Below, one piece after another: positions 53,740 through 64,000 of a stretch of DNA of 64,000 bases (the stretch's first letter is position 1; the number at the start of each line of letters is the position of its first letter). The stretch is from assembly GCA_023548195.1 (NCBI GenBank), contig JAJHZJ010000270.1:930001-994000 (forward strand). Direction: 5' to 3'. The translations under genes and the position numbers were made by a program. The notes beneath the pieces were generated by a model. The model was not told the origin of the DNA. It was given only the letters and a program-made list of their open reading frames with translations, and ran no database searches. Origin of the DNA: Bettongia penicillata ogilbyi. Lineage: Eukaryota > Chordata > Mammalia > Diprotodontia > Potoroidae.

Positions 53740-54080
53740 TGTAGAAGCAGTGGGTTGAACTTTCAAAAGACAATTTTGGCCTTGTTCTAAGGAAGAATTT
53801 CCTAGTAATCAGGATGATCCAGCAGGCAGAAGGAGGTGGAGCTCCCTCCTTACTGAAGGTCTTTAGATTCAATTCAGATGAACATTCTGCACCATCTTGA
53901 TTTCTGAGGACTCCTGAAGAAATCTCCTTCCCAACTACTGCTTGAGTGGGAGTTGATTATAGACCCAAACACTGGATGGCCACTTGCTGAACATACTGTT
54001 GAAAGGATCCTCGTTCAGGTGTGGGTGGGCCTTGATGGCTTCCAAGCTCCCTTCCAAATTGGAGCCTCTCTGAGAGCCTT
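53740..54080 (+). repeat. L3/CR1 3' UTR fragment
   Basis: 'ctaaggaagaatttcctagt', 'actgaaggtctttagattca', 'gggccttgatggcttccaag' and 'ccttccaaattggagcctct' in CR1/L3 order. Confidence 0.55.
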
Positions 54081-54084
54081 CATA

Positions 54085-54540
54085 CTGTACAAGTAGCCCC
54101 AAAACATTGAAAGAATAAGAGAAAAACCTTTGGGTAGGTGGCCCTTTTGTGCACCACCCAACTTCTCAGTTTTCATGGTACAATCCTTGCAGAGAGAGTT
54201 TTGTGAGTAAATCTGTTCAGAGGAAGAATCCTGCTTTTCTAAATAAGATTCCAGTGACTGTTATACGAAATAAACGTATTAGGACAAATGATCTTGCAGC
54301 CAAAACAAAAATAGCCATGCAGTTGTATTGTGAGCTTCACTGCCATAAGAGGGGAGCCTGTGGATCCCTTTTGGCCATAGAATTGCCACTAAAGGGCATG
54401 AGCATTTCATGATTTCCAAAGTCTAAGGAAGACATCTCTGCTGAGTTGGAGTGGTCTGTGGACCCAAAGGTCAGCGTACACCATCAGGTGTGAGTAATTT
54501 GTTTGTTTTTGGAACTTTCCACTCTTGTGGCAATTAATAG
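54085..54540. other. no recognisable feature
   Basis: The frame at 54149-54412 has no domain. No repeat recognised. Confidence 0.35.
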
Positions 54541-54544
54541 CATG

Positions 54545-54690
54545 TCACCTCTATTATTTATTCTGTTTATACTTATATATGTTCTTGGTGAATATAAGCT
54601 TCTTTTGAGTAGGGATTATTCATTCCTCACATCATAGCTGTCGGTGCCCACCACGGGGCCTGGTACTTAGGATCCACTGATTGATCGATC
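54545..54690 (+). repeat. L2 3' end
   Basis: 'aagcttcttttgagtaggga' and 'ggcctggtacttaggatcca'. Confidence 0.55.
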
Positions 54691-54794
54691 CATTGATTAT
54701 GCTCTCGCAATATTCATGCTTTTGTTTTGGAAGGTTTCAGTCAGTTGGAGATTAACTGGTAGAGATTTCACTGGTTTTTGGTCCTTGCTCTATA

Positions 54795-54995
54795 AATACA
54801 GCATTTAGTCATTTTAGTTGTGTCCAACTGGGATCCCATTTGGGGTTTTCTTGGCAAACATACTGGAGTGGTTTGCTATTTCCTTCTCTATCTCATTTGA
54901 CAGATGAGGAAACTGAGGCAGTCAGGGTTAAGTGACTTGCCCAGAGTCACCCAGCTAGCAAGTATCTGAGGCTAGATTTGAACTAGCTGCCCCAT
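54795..54995 (-). mobile_element. MAR1-type SINE, antisense, head truncated
   Basis: 'ttttagttgtgtccaactgg', 'tttcttggcaaacatactgg', 'cagatgaggaaactgaggca' and 'gcccagagtcacccagctag'. The tRNA-like end is shortened. Confidence 0.75.
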
Positions 54996-54999
54996 AAAT

Positions 55000-55235
55000 G
55001 CAGCTATAGCCTGATGAATATGAATAATGAATCTCATAAAGTGACTGCACCTATTTCAGTTCACATTATTCTGAATTATAATTTTGTAAAATATGGCCAT
55101 TGGTTCCAGCCAAGTGGCAACATGCAATTGAAATCCAAATAATGCAGCTACTTCGCAGGATTCATTTTTGCACTAGTGGAGCCTAACTAAAGACCCAGGG
55201 TACATCTTGTGCAAGGAAAAGGAAGGAGGGTAGTG
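55000..55235. other. no recognisable feature
   Basis: Nothing supported. Confidence 0.3.
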
Positions 55236-55239
55236 TCAC

Positions 55240-55600
55240 TGGGTCATTTAGTGGGGAGCAGGTGTAGGAAATCTAGGAAGGAAGTTGGAATCTAAGTTAG
55301 AAAGGGCTTTGAATACCAGGCACATGACTTTGTATTTGATCCTGGGGGTAATAGGGAACCACTGGAGTTTATTGAGTAGAGAGTGACATGGTCAGACCTG
55401 CGTTTTAGGAAAATGTCTTTGGTGGCTGAATGGAGCATGGATTGGAATGGGGAGAGACTTGAGGTTAACTCCCATCATTAACTGTTACAGTCATCCAGGA
55501 ATAAGGCGTTGGGGGTCTGCACCGGAGGGGTGACCATACCAGAGGAGAGAAGAGGGTGTATTGGAGAGATGTTAAGAAGGTAGAATGGACAGACTTTGGC
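55240..55600 (+). repeat. ancient mammalian repeat (class uncertain)
   Basis: 'ggaaccactggagtttattg', 'gagtgacatggtcagacctg', 'ggctgaatggagcatggatt' and 'acagtcatccaggaataagg' form an order I recognise from many mammalian genomes but cannot name. Traces of the same family occur at 20-60 and 840-930. Confidence 0.45.
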
Positions 55601-55604
55601 GACT

Positions 55605-56045
55605 GAAAAAGACTGTAGCACAGAAGACGGAGTCTCAGAGAAGTGAAATGAGTTGACCAAAGCCACACAGGTAGGCGCATGACAGAGTTGACTCAGACCA
55701 AGCCAGGCTTTCTGATTCCCAACCCCAAGACACTTTCACATTGCCTCTCTCGAGCGGTTGTAAAGCAGCCTGGTACACAAATAAGGCTTTCTTTATCTCA
55801 TACATGCATTTAGTACGCTGTGAGTAAGTGAGTGAATGAATGAATGAATGTAATACTTCCTACGTGCCGAACGCTTTGCTAAGCACTGGGGATACAGGTA
55901 CAACATCAGAGACAGCACTATGGGGAATCAGTGGCAGTGGTCCGTGGAGCCTAGAGAGAAGGCAGATGGTACTACCTCTTTTGTCCATTTTATAGATGGG
56001 GAAGCAGAGGTTAAAAGAAGTTCAGTAACCTCTAGCTACCACTCC
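55605..56045 (-). repeat. antisense MIR-related and SINE-like repeats
   Basis: 55620-55760 has 'gagttgaccaaagccacaca'. 55815-55925 has a GAAT tract, 'gctaagcactggggatacag'. 55960-56045 has 'gtccattttatagatgggga'. Confidence 0.5.
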
Positions 56046-56049
56046 AGTA

Positions 56050-57000
56050 ATGATGATGATGATGAAGATGAGATGTATTTCTTTTTAAAGACACATGAAC
56101 ATTTCCAAGGCATTTCCCTTGCCTCTGAGTAATGAACCCTGTCCTCCTTCACAGAAAGGAGTTCCAGATCTGAGCCTGGCCTGCTGGTGATGTTGCCCTG
56201 TCTTTTTCTTCTGTGATAGCCCAGCTCTAAGGATATATCAGTTCATTTTTGCTCCATCGCAAAGATTCTGGCTAACTTTTCACCTAAACAGGAGAGAATA
56301 TATTGTTCAGTATTTGAAACTACAGTTGGATGCTAACTGGTGGCTTTTTACCTCTTCTCCTTCTCCAGTGGCTTATCCATATGTTACATCTATCAGACCT
56401 GCCTTATTTCATCATTTAGGGAGTCCTCTTACAAAATTATCCTGTCTAGACCTTAAATTTGCCATCTGGAACCATTGCCAAGCCCTCAGAATTATCTTTT
56501 CCCATCTATTGGCTGCACCCATGATTTCAACACTGGAGAAAATGGCCCTTTTGACACTTCTTAGCTACACTTTTATTTTCTAAAAAGTAATGTTAATGCT
56601 TTGATTTTTTAAAACATCACTCTGATTTCCCAGTAATTCTCCTTCCCCCCAATTTAGCCTGTCTTGCAACACTAAGAAAATAAATAAATTTATTACCTCT
56701 GATAATATATGCAGCCTTCTGTGCTGATGGTTTACCAGCCCTCTGTAGAGGGGAGAAGTCTGTTTCCTCATCAGCCCTCTGAAATGGAGTTTGGTTTTAG
56801 CATTCATGTGAATTCTTAGTCTTTTGGTGTAATGTTTGGCCTAAGCATATGAGGAAAGTTCTCTATTGCACCAGAGACTGGCAGCTTGTTTGTAACTTAC
56901 AATATCAGAGGATTGTCTGGAGCACAGGTCACACAGCTCGTGTGCGTAGGGAGGACTGGAAGCCAAGTCTTCCTGACTCCCAGATCAGCCTTCTCTCTCT
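56050..57000. other. mostly unclassified; (GAT)n at about 56051-56074
   Basis: A small GATGAT tract. Otherwise no confident repeat over 900 bases. Frames at 56314-56583 and 56580-56807 lack family features. Confidence 0.35.
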
Positions 57001-57029
57001 CTGTCTTTCATGCTGTTTTTTACTTAACT

Positions 57030-57230
57030 TTGTGATAGTCATTGGGTATAATATTCTCAATTCCTATTTTCTCTGCTGCTTGGGTTCGTACAACTCTTTC
57101 CAAGCTCATATTCTTTTGTCACCATCATGTTCCATTGCATTAATATTGACCATAGTTTGATCAGCCTTTCCATGATAGAGAGCCACCCACTTTTTTGATT
57201 CTGTTTTGTTTTAACTTTGAGTTTAACAAA
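57030..57230 (-). repeat. L1 3' UTR, antisense, very degenerate
   Basis: 'gttccattgcattaatattg', 'accatagtttgatcagcctt' and 'tccatgatagagagccaccc' parallel the equivalent stretch in the 44395 and 48690 copies. Confidence 0.4.
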
Positions 57231-57559
57231 AGCAAACAAACTTAAAGAATTTCCCGTGTAGAACATAGGGGGCTTTATATGAAACTGTTCGTCTGTTGTG
57301 TATAGCTTGCTTTTTCAAAATTATATCATAAATTCAGCATTCTATTTTCAAAATTGTTTTGCTTATCTGTTTTTCCTGCTGCACTTCCTTTTGTTTTCTT
57401 GTGTATCTTCAGACACATTTCAGTGACTTTTTTCCTTCTTATTTTTGGCAGTCTTATTAATAGCTATGTTTTCCTCACTAGATCCTTCCTCCCTCAAAAG
57501 AAAAATCAGCCCTTGGTGGGGCACCCTTGCCTCAAGTTTCTTCCCATGCCAGTCCATTT

Positions 57560-58115
57560 CCTACCTAGCTATCAAATTGATTTTCCTAAAGCTCCTATTG
57601 AATCATGCCTTATTGCCCTATTCAGTCAACTCTGAAGACCTCCTTTTGCCTCCAGGATGAAATATAAAATCCTGTTTGGCTTTTAGAATCCTCCATAACT
57701 TGGTCCCTTCCTTACCTTTCTATTAAAGTTCTTCCTTCCTTGCCATGGTCCTTCCCTCCCCACCTCTTTGCTGCCCTTTGTAGTAGACATTCCATCCCCT
57801 TACTCTGTCCACTTTCATGTGCCTGGGACCCTCCTTCTCTTTAACTGAGTCTCCATCTCGTCTTCCAGTCTCCGCTAAAATCCTCCCTTCTGCAGGAAGC
57901 CTTCCTTTATTGCCCCCTGGATGCCAGTGCCTTCCCTCTGGTGATTGTCTCCTATTTATTTTCTATAAATTTTATTTGTACTTCATTTCTGTTTTGTCTC
58001 TTCTCTTAGACTGGGAGCAGGGACTGACTGCCTTTTTACCTTTTGCTATATTCACAGCTCTTAACCCAGTGTTTGGAACATAGTAGGGGTTTAATACATC
58101 CTTACTGACTGCCAA
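57560..58115 (+). repeat. L2 3' end, long (about 550 bases)
   Basis: 'caggatgaaatataaaatcc', 'ttagaatcctccataacttg', 'gtgcctgggaccctccttct', 'gcaggaagccttcctttatt' and 'gtgtttggaacatagtaggg' are in full L2 order. Confidence 0.75.
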
Positions 58116-58289
58116 AAAAACCAAGCTTAGTTAAAGAAAGCAAGTGCATGTCTTTTTCGTTTACAAAAACTATGTCTGATACTGCACCTTGGGCCCAGGT
58201 CCCTGTTCAGAGGTGGGCATCCTGCTTCATCATTAATTTGTCCTCTAGACTCATGGCTGGTCAGTGCATGGATCAGAGTTCTTAGGGCT

Positions 58290-58735
58290 TTCAAAGTTGT
58301 TTTTATTTGTAATGTAATTGTTTTCGTATAAATTGTTCTCTTGGTTTAGCTCTCCTCACTCTGTGTCAGTTCATACAAGTCTTTGTAGGGGACTGAAAAA
58401 ATCCCCGTTGTCATTCCTAATGGCATAAGAGCATCCCATTACATTCATAGACCATCGTTTCTTCAGCCATTCCCCAGTGGATGGCTATGCTTTTAGTTTC
58501 CAGCCCTTTGCCCCCTCAAAAAGAGCCCCTTACTATAAATATTTTGTGTATCTGCCTTCGATCTCTTTGGGGCATGGGCCTAGGTCAAATGGGTTTGGGG
58601 GTCACAGTTCCAAATTGCTTTCCAAAGTGGAACGATTCCCAGTTTCATCAGCAGTGCATTATTAGAAGACCTTTTTCCCCCACGGGCTTTCTAACAATTT
58701 TTTTTCCTTTGGTCATCTTTGCCAGCTTTCTGGTA
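58290..58735 (-). repeat. L1 3' UTR, antisense
   Basis: 'cctaatggcataagagcatc', 'cagccattccccagtggatg', 'aatgggtttgggggtcacag', 'gctttccaaagtggaacgat' and 'tttcatcagcagtgcattat'. Confidence 0.6.
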
Positions 58736-58754
58736 CAGAATAGATTCAGAACTC

Positions 58755-58975
58755 TCTCCATGTCCTCCAAACCTTTCTGTGTCCTCCTTAAACCGTGGCG
58801 TCCAGAACTGAACACAGTGCTCCAGTTGAGGTGCCCAGTGAGTTGAGCACCTCCTGATTCCTAAAGTTATGCTTCTTTTCTAATGCAGTATACAATTGTT
58901 TTAGCTTTTTTTGGTGACTGTCTCATACTGTTAACTCCTCTGGAGCTTGTAGTCTATTCCAACCCCAGGGCTTTT
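58755..58975 (-). repeat. L3/CR1 fragment, antisense
   Basis: 'gtcctccttaaaccgtggcg', 'tccagaactgaacacagtgc', 'tccagttgaggtgcccagtg' and 'ggagcttgtagtctattcc' match antisense CR1/L3 3' sequence. Confidence 0.6.
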
Positions 58976-58979
58976 TCAG

Positions 58980-59230
58980 AACAGCTGGAGTCTGATCATG
59001 CCTTTCTATCTTAAACCTGTCAAAAGCCGAAGGTGCTATGCGTCCTTTCTTTGGTTAGCAGTAGGGGGCTGCTCCTGAAAGTAACTGATTATGTCCACAT
59101 TACCAATGGTCAGGTGAATTTACTCCATTTTCTTCTAGATCATTCAGCCTTCTAGCTACTCAGTTGGTGATGGCATCATAATTAGGACTCCTGCTAATAT
59201 AAAATTCTGTCTTGTGTACAAAGGCACTTA
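58980..59230. other. no recognisable feature
   Basis: Nothing supported. Confidence 0.3.
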
Positions 59231-59234
59231 TTAC

Positions 59235-59475
59235 AATAAATGGACTTATAATCCAGAGACCCAGATTTGATTTCTTCCTCCAGCTCTTACTTACCATGAG
59301 ATCTTAGACCAGATACTCAATTTTTCTGAGCCTCCTTTTTCTCATTATAAGGTGGTGATAATAGAAATTGCAACTCTGACCTTACGGGATTGTTAAACGG
59401 TTTAAGTGAGAAAATATACATAAAATGTTTTGTAAACCTTAAAACATGATGTGTCAGTTTCTGTTATCGTCATTA
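59235..59475 (+). repeat. full-length MIR
   Basis: 'agagacccagatttgatttc', 'tgagcctcctttttctcatt' and 'tgttttgtaaaccttaaaac', ending GTTATCGTCATTAC. Confidence 0.65.
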
Positions 59476-59629
59476 CTGTACTTTCAGAGGGCCATTATAT
59501 CATCAACATGGGGCCTCCCATCTACTGACTCCTAGCTAGACCTCAGTATGTAGACGGTGGGACCGCAAGATTCATTCCTCTGTGGCCAACCGTCCAAAGG
59601 GGTAGTTTCCGGACAGTGGATATGCAGTC

Positions 59630-59800
59630 AGCTATCAGCCAACATCTATTGCGTACCTTCTACTCTACAATCATAGCCCTTCCAGATGCTGTGTTAAGCA
59701 TCAGAGGATAAACAGACTGGAGCAGAACAGCCCCTGGCCTCAGGGAGCTTCTATTCCAGTCTAGATTGGGGGAGACAGTGAGTAAATATATAAAGAACGT
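59630..59800 (-). repeat. antisense SINE-like repeat ('ggggatacaaag' family)
   Basis: 'ccaacatctattgcgtacct', 'cagatgctgtgttaagcatc' and 'ctggcctcagggagcttcta'. Confidence 0.6.
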
Positions 59801-60075
59801 ATTCATTCCTAATAATAGTAATAGAAAAGTCGAAGCCTTTGCAGATTGGTCAGACCTGAGAGAGCTTATACTGTACTGGAATGTCTTCTGGAGAACTCAG
59901 GTTCACTGCACTGCAAGTGTACTTGATTCTTAGCCCAAAGTAGCACTTGGTAAATGCTGTTAATGAGCAGCAGCAAGGTGCTATAAGTGGATAGACACCA
60001 AGCCTTATTTATAGTCGTGTCTCGTCCTGTCTGTGACACCTTGGGCACGAGTCACTTAAACCCGGTGACTTAGGA

Positions 60076-60315
60076 TTTTGTTGTTTCTCAGTAGTATCTG
60101 ACTCTTTGTGGCCCCATTTGGGGTTTTCTTGGCAAAGATACTGGAGTGGTTTACCATTTCCTTCTCCAACTCATTTTACAGATGAGGAAACTGAGGCAAA
60201 CAGGGTACAGTGACTCACCTAGGGTCACACAGCTGTTAAGTGTCTGAGGGTGGATTTGAACTCAGGAAGATGAGTCTTCCTGACTCCAGGCCCGGTGCTC
60301 TATCCAATGCACGTC
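60076..60315 (-). mobile_element. full-length MAR1-type SINE, antisense
   Basis: 'tatctgactctttgtggccc', 'ttggcaaagatactggagtg', 'cagatgaggaaactgaggca' and 'ggtgctctatccaatgcacg'. Confidence 0.8.
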
Positions 60316-60329
60316 CTAGAAGCCCTCTT

Positions 60330-60740
60330 TATCCCTAGGTCTCATATTTCTTTGCATCCCCAGTCCTTAGCATACTGCTTAGCACATGTTGTTCAGTCAT
60401 TTTAGTTGTTTCTGACCTTCTGTGACCTGTCTGGGGTTTTCTTGAGAGAGATACTGGGGTAGTTGGCCATTTCCTTCTCCAGCTCATTTTGCAAAAAAGA
60501 AATTGAGACAAGCAGGGTTAAGTGACTTGCCCAGGGTCACACAGCCGGTAAGAATCTGATACCAGATTTGAATTGTCAAAGATAAGCTTTCCTGCCCCCA
60601 GGCCCGGTGCTCTGTCCACTTTGCCACCTAATAACACCTATCTCACATGGAAGTTGTGAGAGTTAAATGAAAACATATGTAAGTAAAGCTGTTTATTTAT
60701 AGAACTTTAACCTCTATTTAAATATTAGGTACTTACTGTT
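60330..60740. repeat. L2 tail, antisense MAR1-type SINE and MIR 3' part
   Basis: The L2 (+, 60330-60388) stops at 'ctgcttagcaca', where a SINE begins (60389-60635, minus: 'ttgttcagtcattttagttg' to 'gtccactttgccacctaa'). A MIR 3' part follows (60636-60740, plus: 'ctatctcacatggaagttgt'). Confidence 0.65.
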
Positions 60741-60879
60741 ATTTCTATTACAATCATTATTGAAAGGCAGTTTGTGAAAAGATGAATTGGATGCCATAGA
60801 ATACAGGAATAGGAGCAATGGGTAGAAATTATAGGGAGACAAACTGGCATGAGGATAAACACTGATTCACTCCAGCCGA

Positions 60880-60990
60880 ATAAGCATTTATTAAACACCT
60901 TCTGCGTCCCAAGTGCTGTATTAGGTGCTAGGGGTACAAAGACTGGGACCAAGTAGGCCTTTTCTCAATGAGTTTAGTTGAGCAAAGATA
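60880..60990 (-). repeat. antisense SINE-like repeat fragment
   Basis: 'gaataagcatttattaaaca', 'gctgtattaggtgctagggg' and 'tacaaagactgggacc'. Confidence 0.55.
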
Positions 60991-61014
60991 GTTAAGGGAT
61001 AAATCAGTATTATA

Positions 61015-61260
61015 TTTGTGCATCTGTATATATGTACTTATGTATGAGTATATACATGTGTGTATGTGTATATATACTTACATATCAGCCCTCCCTCACT
61101 CCAAACAAAGTCAAGTGCAAGTCATGTCATCATTTCCCTGATGGCATAGTCTTCTTTGGCAATGAAGGATGAACACATACATATACATGTGTATATGTAT
61201 ACATGCATATATATGTATGTGTATATACATGCGTACATACATATTAGCACACAATAGAAT
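61015..61260. repeat. ATGT/ATAC microsatellite enclosing an RTE-type tail
   Basis: Microsatellite at 61015-61085 and 61184-61258. Between them (61087-61183, plus) is 'agccctccctcactccaaac', 'caaagtcaagtgcaagtcat' and 'ggcatagtcttctttggcaa', the same 3' section as in the SINEs at 20751 and 23074 but without any tRNA-derived head. Confidence 0.7.
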
Positions 61261-61399
61261 ATTTGAGATGGGGTGAGAACATTACCAACTGGAGACATCA
61301 GGAGAGGTCACCCAAAGGTGGTGGCCCTTGCCTTGAGTCTTCAAGGGATCTAAGCACTCTAAAATGGGGAAGCGAGAAGGGAGTGGTGTATTCTGGGCA

Positions 61400-61620
61400 T
61401 GGGGACAACCTGTGCAAAGATGCGGATGTAGGAAATGGAAGCTTGTTAGAGCTACCTAAGAGTGGAATGAGTCTCCTGAGAGGCTGTGGGTTCTCTTTAT
61501 AAAAACTCTTCAAAAAGAAGCTTGGTGACCACCTGGGAATGTTATAAGAGGGTGTCTATTTTGGTATGGAGTTACTCTTTCAACTCTGAAATTCTGTTTT
61601 GGGCCTCTATCCCTCCAAGC
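61400..61620 (+). repeat. L3/CR1 3' UTR fragment
   Basis: 'gtgggttctctttataaaaa', 'cttggtgaccacctgggaat' and 'tttcaactctgaaattctgt' in CR1/L3 terminal order. Confidence 0.55.
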
Positions 61621-61629
61621 CCTGCTATG

Positions 61630-62085
61630 GAAGTCAAGTCAACCCTAGTTAGAATCAGGCAGGGGTGTGCTGGAGCCCCCTTGAGCACGCTCTGATTTTT
61701 AAATTTTCAGTGGAATCAGCAGTATTGCAAATCAGAGCTTAACTTACAGTTTTGTTGATTTTCTAGCCTTCAGGAAGAGATGGAGAAAATGCAGGTGTGA
61801 TGTGTGCACATTTCTCTCCCAGATCCCCAGGACCCTCCTGAGCCAGAGGCAGGACCATCAGGATTGGTGGGGAGGCAGGGGAGATTTGACCTGAGTTTCT
61901 ACAGGTTGACTTGCAGGGTTTTGCTTGCCATTCAACTCTTTCTGAAATACCACCATTGCTCCTGATTTCTTTGCCTAGACTCTGGGAAATGGCATGAGGT
62001 TTTCTAGAAAAACAGAATGGCACCCAGAATGTTGGCTTGCTATGTGGTCAGTATGTTGAATTCCAGAGAAGGATGACACTGAACA
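61630..62085. other. no recognisable feature
   Basis: The frame at 61763-62023 (minus) has no domain. No repeat recognised. Confidence 0.35.
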
Positions 62086-62089
62086 GTCT

Positions 62090-62400
62090 GTCACAGTCTC
62101 AGTGATGGAGTTGGAAGGGTCATCCAGGGCCATCAAGTCCTATCCTGACTTGAACATGAATTTCATCTAGAGCATGCCCAACCACTTTTCACGTATTTAG
62201 GACCTCTGATGAAAGGTAACCCACTCTCTTCCAAGGCAATGTGCTAAGGCTTTTCAGCTAAGTACTGGACCTTGATTTAACCCCATCCTGTGTTGGTTTC
62301 TGATTCTCATTACTGTGCCAGTTCTGTCCGGAGACATTTCAGTTGTTTATATGGCAGCACTGATGTCTGTCCATGTTTGTAACACAAAGCTCTGGAGTTC
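62090..62400 (-). repeat. L3/CR1 fragment, antisense, degenerate
   Basis: 'agttggaagggtcatccagg', 'gacctctgatgaaaggtaac' and 'ccactctcttccaaggcaat' resemble antisense CR1/L3 3' UTR. The last 150 bases are uncertain. Confidence 0.4.
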
Positions 62401-62404
62401 TCCA

Positions 62405-62830
62405 GCCGTTTTCTTCAGTGTGTCTAACCATTCCACAGTAGGGCAAATTGCATCAGAAGTCTGAAAGCTCTTGATTTGAGGGATGGGAGCTTGGGAGAGG
62501 AAGGACTTCAGAAAATCCTTTCCATGTCAGGGAGTTCACAGGTCAGGAGATGGATGGGCAGGCCATCTTCAAGCAAAGTGTTGAGGAGACAGTACAGTTC
62601 TTTACCTGAGAGAAACATATTTGATTCAATTCAGTAAGCACTTAGGTGTTCATTCATTTAAGGGCACTTTCTGTAATAGCTTTCTAAGCTAGAACATCTA
62701 AATCTGAATAATAAGGCCTAGATATTAGAGGAAAAAAAACCAGTCCGTGTCCTCAAGAGACTGGCTTTGTATAAATTGCTCTGTAATTAGTTGGTAGGGA
62801 GTTATTATTTGCTTGTATGTGTACATGTTG
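62405..62830. other. no recognisable feature
   Basis: A SINE-like trace occurs near 62625-62655 ('caattcagtaagcacttagg'). Nothing else. Confidence 0.3.
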
Positions 62831-62834
62831 CTCC

Positions 62835-62950
62835 ATATATGCCCCCCCCCCCCAATATGTGTGCTTCTAGGAGGCAGGGATTATTTCCTGTTTGTCATTG
62901 CAGCCTTGGTATCTGACATAGTGCTTAATGATATTTCCTAATTATTAATT
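62835..62950 (+). repeat. L2 tail with a poly(C) run
   Basis: Twelve C's at 62842-62853, then 'ctaggaggcagggattattt' and 'ctgacatagtgcttaatga'. Confidence 0.55.
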
Positions 62951-62969
62951 AATGAATGATTACTAAGTA

Positions 62970-63150
62970 ATTCATTGGGGTGGGGAGAACACTGGATTTC
63001 AAACTGGAGGACCCTGGGTCAAATTCTGCCTTTGATTTTTCTGGTTGTGTGACCTTTTGGGGCCTCCGTTTCGTCATTTGTAAAATGAGGGATTGGTTTG
63101 GATGACTTCTAAGGTTCCTTAAAACTCTAAATCTATGACCCTGTGTACCA
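62970..63150 (+). repeat. MIR
   Basis: 'gggtcaaattctgcctttga', 'cctccgtttcgtcatttgta' and 'taaaactctaaatctatgac'. Confidence 0.65.
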
Positions 63151-63154
63151 GTGA

Positions 63155-63460
63155 GGATGTAGAAATCAACTTCCAAAGGCAGGAATGTATCACATTTTCC
63201 CTCTACTGGAATGTTATACTATTTGTGTCCTTGCCTTATTAAGGGTTTGTCGGGCTATTACTTGTTAACTGTACAGGGGGAAAAAGAAATAATGCCTTAA
63301 AGTGCACTTTCTCATTATTTTTGTTCCTATAGCCTGGTGTGTCCCCAAATGGCATATTGTTTTAATAAAAATGGATATCCTTGGAAAAGGAGCAAAAAGC
63401 CCAGAGGGGAATGGATTCTGAAGCAGGCTCCACTATACTTTTAACATCTTACAAGGATGT
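63155..63460. other. no recognisable feature
   Basis: Nothing supported. Confidence 0.3.
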
Positions 63461-63464
63461 GACT

Positions 63465-63645
63465 GGGTAGCAGCTAGATGTCAAAGAGGAAAGAGTACTG
63501 GTCCTGAAGTCAGGAGAACCAGTGCCTCAGTTTCTTCATTTGTAAATGAGCTGGATAAGGTAAAAGCAAACCACTCCAGAATCTGCCAGGAGAACCCCCA
63601 GATGGGGTCACAGAGAGTTGGACACGGATGAAAAATGATGGAACC
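63465..63645 (+). mobile_element. MAR1-type SINE with internal deletion
   Basis: The head 'gtagcagctagatgtcaaag' and 'cctgaagtcaggagaacc' jump directly to 'agtgcctcagtttcttcatt'. The box-B and 'tgtgtgacc' part is missing. The 3' part 'cagatggggtcacagagagt' is kept. Confidence 0.7.
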
Positions 63646-63649
63646 CCAA

Positions 63650-64000
63650 CAGAAAAGATATGACTTAGTTTCAAGCAGAAGAGATCATTAACTTGGTATA
63701 CTTGAACTCATTGTGCCCTCTAGAATGCCTTCAGTCTGTAGGATCATAGGTTAATTTGAAACACATGGGGGAAATGATTGGAATATTTTGTAGTGTTCAT
63801 TTTGTACCACTCTGCTCCGACCCACAAGAGGAGAAAAAGTCTTTATATCTCTCTAAGTGCTGAGGAAGCGGGGGAAAGGCTGGTCAAAAATGGAGGAAGA
63901 TTTCTATTTGCTGTTGTTCTAGAAAAGACTTGAGAACCCCTTGGACAGCAAGGAGATCAAATCAGTCAATACTTGAAAAGATTAATTCAGACTACTCACT
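63650..64000. other. no recognisable feature
   Basis: Nothing supported to the window end. Confidence 0.3.

Noticed and set aside
53425..53793. Secreted-protein-like frame starting MGPQKS
   Set aside because: The frame runs through a (TG)20 microsatellite and ends in L3/CR1 sequence; the hydrophobic start is probably chance. Kept only as a low-confidence note.

Overview
This window looks like nuclear DNA of a marsupial, most likely an opossum-like species. No protein-coding gene could be supported. Two things point to a marsupial: a very dense layer of CORE-SINEs (MIR and the tRNA-derived marsupial 'MAR1'-type SINE), and SINEs that carry an RTE-type 3' tail ending in (CA)n. The same layer includes L2, L3/CR1 and L1 3' ends in a style I associate with Monodelphis and its relatives. 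The species call is inference; the repeat content is visible directly. I saw no rRNA, functional tRNA, CRISPR array or recognisable endogenous retrovirus. Family names were assigned by eye, and coordinates of old repeats are approximate to about 10-20 bases.

Layout. From 1 to 13 kb there are old MIR, L2 and L3/CR1 fragments, two hAT-type non-autonomous elements, and a small unidentified open frame at 310-678 on the minus strand. At 13,211-15,990 a complete 2.8 kb LINE lies on the minus strand. It has a 5' UTR starting with a YY1-like box, an ORF1 broken by one frameshift and two stops, a 3' UTR, a poly(A) and a 13-base target-site duplication. I see no ORF2, so it reads as a 'half-L1' (HAL1). 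It landed inside an older MIR. From 16 to 36.6 kb there are more MIR, L2 and SINE fragments, two SINE-RTE copies with recognisable duplications, and several microsatellites.

The one CpG-rich segment runs from about 37.1 to 41.0 kb. A 2.2 kb TG-rich tandem array (38,130-40,351) cuts it in two. The array has a higher-order repeat of about 204 or 215 bases. The left CpG block carries a strong G-quadruplex motif and two splice-donor-like sites. The right block carries TATA-like boxes on both strands. This is the best candidate promoter or regulatory region in the window; the gene it might serve is not recognisable here.

From 41 to 64 kb ancient repeats dominate again. They include four antisense L1 3' UTR fragments, long L2 and L3/CR1 fragments, a MAR1-type SINE with clean 10-base duplications at 50.46-50.71 kb, and nested insertions. 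The window probably lies in an intron or between genes, apart from the possible promoter near 37-41 kb.
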